Of a stretch of DNA of 5,521 nucleotides, positions 5,087 to 5,521 are shown one piece after another. Both the position numbers and the translations under genes were made by a program. Origin of the DNA: Chlamydiota bacterium (lineage in GTDB: Bacteria > Chlamydiota > Chlamydiia > Chlamydiales > Rhabdochlamydiaceae); NCBI GenBank assembly GCA_013041585.1, contig JABEVM010000234.1:1-5521 (forward strand). The letters are read 5' to 3'. The notes under the pieces are model-generated. The model was not told where the DNA came from, made no database searches, and saw nothing but the letters and a program-made list of their open reading frames with translations. Numbering within the stretch: the first letter of the stretch is position 1; every line of letters starts with the position of its first letter.

Positions 5087-5152
5087 GGTGGGCTCATTAC
5101 TGAGCTTTACCCATCCTTAATGCCCAGAAACGAGCCCACCGATGCTCCATCG
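5087..5152 (-). ncRNA. Two-storey RNA hairpin in the operon leader (candidate regulatory RNA)
   Basis: A perfect 9-bp inverted repeat (GGTGGGCTC with GAGCCCACC, 5087-5095 and 5132-5140) encloses 36 bases. On the minus strand these continue as a 5x5 internal loop (GTTTC opposite GTAAT), a 5-bp inner stem (TGGGC with GCTCA) and a 16-nt loop, ATTAAGGATGGGTAAA. A second small hairpin (CGATG-GAG-CATCG, 5140-5152) abuts it. An alternative short hairpin, GCTCA-GTAA-TGAGC, would break the outer stem, so two exclusive folds are possible. The element ends 34 nt before the ATG of the first operon gene and is followed by A-rich sequence, so it is not a terminator. Its function is unknown; a riboswitch-like, antitermination or protein-binding role is inference. 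Confidence 0.5.
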
Positions 5153-5225
5153 CACCCTATAAATCACCCAATGCTAGTTAGTTGGCAGTTACAATAACCG
5201 TTTTATCAACTTTTCACTGTGGGTA

Positions 5226-5273
5226 GGGATTGTTCCCGGCCCGATTCCATAAACCGCTATTCATGGTTCCGGG
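5226..5273 (-). ncRNA. Stable double hairpin just after the second terminator
   Basis: On the minus strand, 5273-5240 folds as a 5-bp stem including one G-U pair (CCCGG with TCGGG), a tandem A-A mismatch, a 7-bp stem with one G-U pair (CCATGAA with TTTATGG) and a 6-nt loop TAGCGG. It is followed by a small hairpin GGGA-ACAA-TCCC (5237-5226). Part of a longer structured leader is the likely reading. A 16-codon frame (5264-5214) starts within the stem but lacks a ribosome binding site. Confidence 0.4.
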
Positions 5274-5277
5274 ATTA

Positions 5278-5307
5278 GAAAAACCCCCTCTGAGACAGAA
5301 GGGGTTT
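5278..5307 (-). terminator. Intrinsic terminator (second of two)
   Basis: The minus strand has AAACCCC paired with GGGGTTT (5301-5307 with 5281-5287), one mismatch, a further 4-bp TCTG/CAGA stem and a 3-base loop. It runs into five T residues (5283-5279). This is a good Rho-independent terminator for transcription arriving from the tRNA side. The plus strand has no T-run after the hairpin. Confidence 0.8.
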
Positions 5308-5330
5308 AGAATTGATGATTCAAAATGATT

Positions 5331-5349
5331 GGTCACGCGATCCGTGACC
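5331..5349. repeat. Perfect 7-bp inverted repeat between the two terminators
   Basis: GGTCACG and CGTGACC flank the 5-base centre CGATC. Neither strand has a T-run next to it, so it is not an ordinary terminator. TCACGCG of this element (5333-5339) recurs as a direct repeat at 5365-5371, so it could be a protein-binding site or part of an RNA fold. Confidence 0.45.
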
Positions 5350-5378
5350 CCTAATGCCACATGTTCACGCGGATAAAT

Positions 5379-5408
5379 AAAAAAATCCGCCACGATGATG
5401 TGACGGAT
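5379..5408 (-). terminator. Intrinsic terminator just downstream of tRNA-Gly
   Basis: On the minus strand ATCCGTCAC pairs with GTGGCGGAT (nine pairs, one of them G-U) around a 6-base loop ATCATC and is followed by seven T residues (5385-5379). It starts about 16 nt after the CCA end of the tRNA and should end the tRNA transcript. Confidence 0.9.
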
Positions 5409-5424
5409 AACCGTTTACTAACAT

Positions 5425-5501
5425 TGGTGCGGGTGAGGGGACTCTAACCCCTGGCCTCATCCTTGGCAAGGATGCGCTCTAAACAACTGAGCTACACCCG
5501 C
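5425..5501 (-). tRNA. tRNA-Gly (anticodon GCC), CCA encoded, atypical
   Basis: The full cloverleaf is present. It has acceptor GCGGGTG/CACCCGC (7 bp), D-arm GCTC/GAGC with a 9-nt loop, anticodon stem CATCC/GGATG with loop TTGCCAA, a 5-nt variable loop AGGCC, and T-stem AGGGG/CCCCT. Discriminator A is followed by an encoded CCA. The anticodon GCC (about 5463-5467 region) reads glycine codons GGC and GGU. Three features are unusual: the D-loop has T where G19 is expected (AGTTGTTTA), the T-loop has A where C56 is expected (TTAGAGT), and the discriminator is A where bacterial tRNA-Gly normally has U. The first two together would restore a 19-56 pair as U-A. The neighbouring phage genes and the terminator suggest a phage-borne tRNA rather than a host cluster, but the right side is not visible. 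Confidence 0.92.
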
Positions 5502-5521
5502 AAATTTATCGAATTCTTTAA

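Larger units (their letters stand above)
5053..5424. other. Non-coding, hairpin-rich tract between tRNA and operon
   Basis: About 370 bases hold no convincing gene on either strand. On the minus strand they contain two intrinsic terminators and at least four other inverted repeats, listed separately. The base composition is richer in G and C in the stems than in the flanking genes. I looked for sigma-70 type promoter hexamers ahead of the operon and found only weak matches (for example TTGATA near 5207 with no good -10 box), so no promoter is called, although one is expected here. Confidence 0.7.

Noticed and set aside
5087..5140. Rho-independent terminator at the operon leader
   Set aside because: The 9-bp stem is strong, but on the minus strand it is followed by A-rich sequence and on the plus strand by mixed sequence, with no T-run on either side.
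5087..5152. T-box riboswitch responding to tRNA-Gly
   Set aside because: There is no specifier loop architecture and no conserved T-box AGGGUGGNACCGCG. The GGATGGG in the loop is only a superficial resemblance and nothing downstream is an aminoacyl-tRNA or amino-acid gene.
5214..5264. 16-codon leader peptide frame (MNSGLWNRAGNNPYPQ)
   Set aside because: The ATG is buried in a stable hairpin, has no Shine-Dalgarno sequence, and there is no run of a single amino acid as in attenuators. It is kept only as a remark.
5425..5501. Prophage attachment site in the tRNA gene
   Set aside because: tRNA genes are frequent attB sites, but no integrase is visible nearby, the adjoining genes are mid-early phage genes, and the second attachment site needed to support the idea is outside the window.
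4921..5521. CRISPR array or iteron origin
   Set aside because: The repeats here are short, only two copies, or inverted, with no regular spacing. There is no spacer pattern, and no replication initiator gene is present.

Overview
The window reads as part of the early (recombination/replication) region of a tailed phage or prophage of a low-GC Gram-positive host, probably one of the Lactobacillales. The support is an AT-rich sequence, strong AGGAGG-type ribosome binding sites, a tightly packed string of mostly small genes on one strand, and a RecT annealing protein paired with a RecE-like nuclease. The exact host cannot be named from sequence alone. No integrase, repressor, replication-initiation or structural gene is present, so lysogenic versus lytic lifestyle is undetermined.

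All coding sequence is on the minus strand, so the region reads from right to left. At the right end is a tRNA-Gly(GCC) gene with an encoded CCA end, followed by an intrinsic terminator (5379-5408), a perfect hairpin (5331-5349) and a second intrinsic terminator (5278-5307). Next comes about 190 nt of non-coding, hairpin-rich sequence (5087-5273). It leads into an operon that runs without real gaps to the left edge.

Operon order: a 51-aa single-pass membrane protein; a PD-(D/E)XK nuclease of the RecE/exonuclease VIII type; RecT; a small Cys/His protein; a KGG-type basic protein; a probable winged-helix protein; a 46-aa unknown; one single-span and one two-span small membrane protein; an 80-aa helical unknown; a DUF1064-type PD-(D/E)XK nuclease; a second KGG-type protein; a GroES-like co-chaperonin; two unknowns (104 and 61 aa); and a gene cut by the window edge. 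Nearly every junction is an overlap, a TAATG or ATGA coupling, or a gap of a few bases, with the next Shine-Dalgarno sequence inside the preceding gene.

Functionally, the nuclease and RecT should act together in double-strand break resection and single-strand annealing, and the DUF1064 protein could process branched DNA. The GroES-like protein would act through the host GroEL, as T4 gp31 does. The most unusual items are this GroES homologue, the tRNA-Gly with a covarying change of its 19-56 tertiary pair and a non-standard discriminator base, the structured non-coding tract ahead of the operon, and the duplicated KGG-type small proteins.
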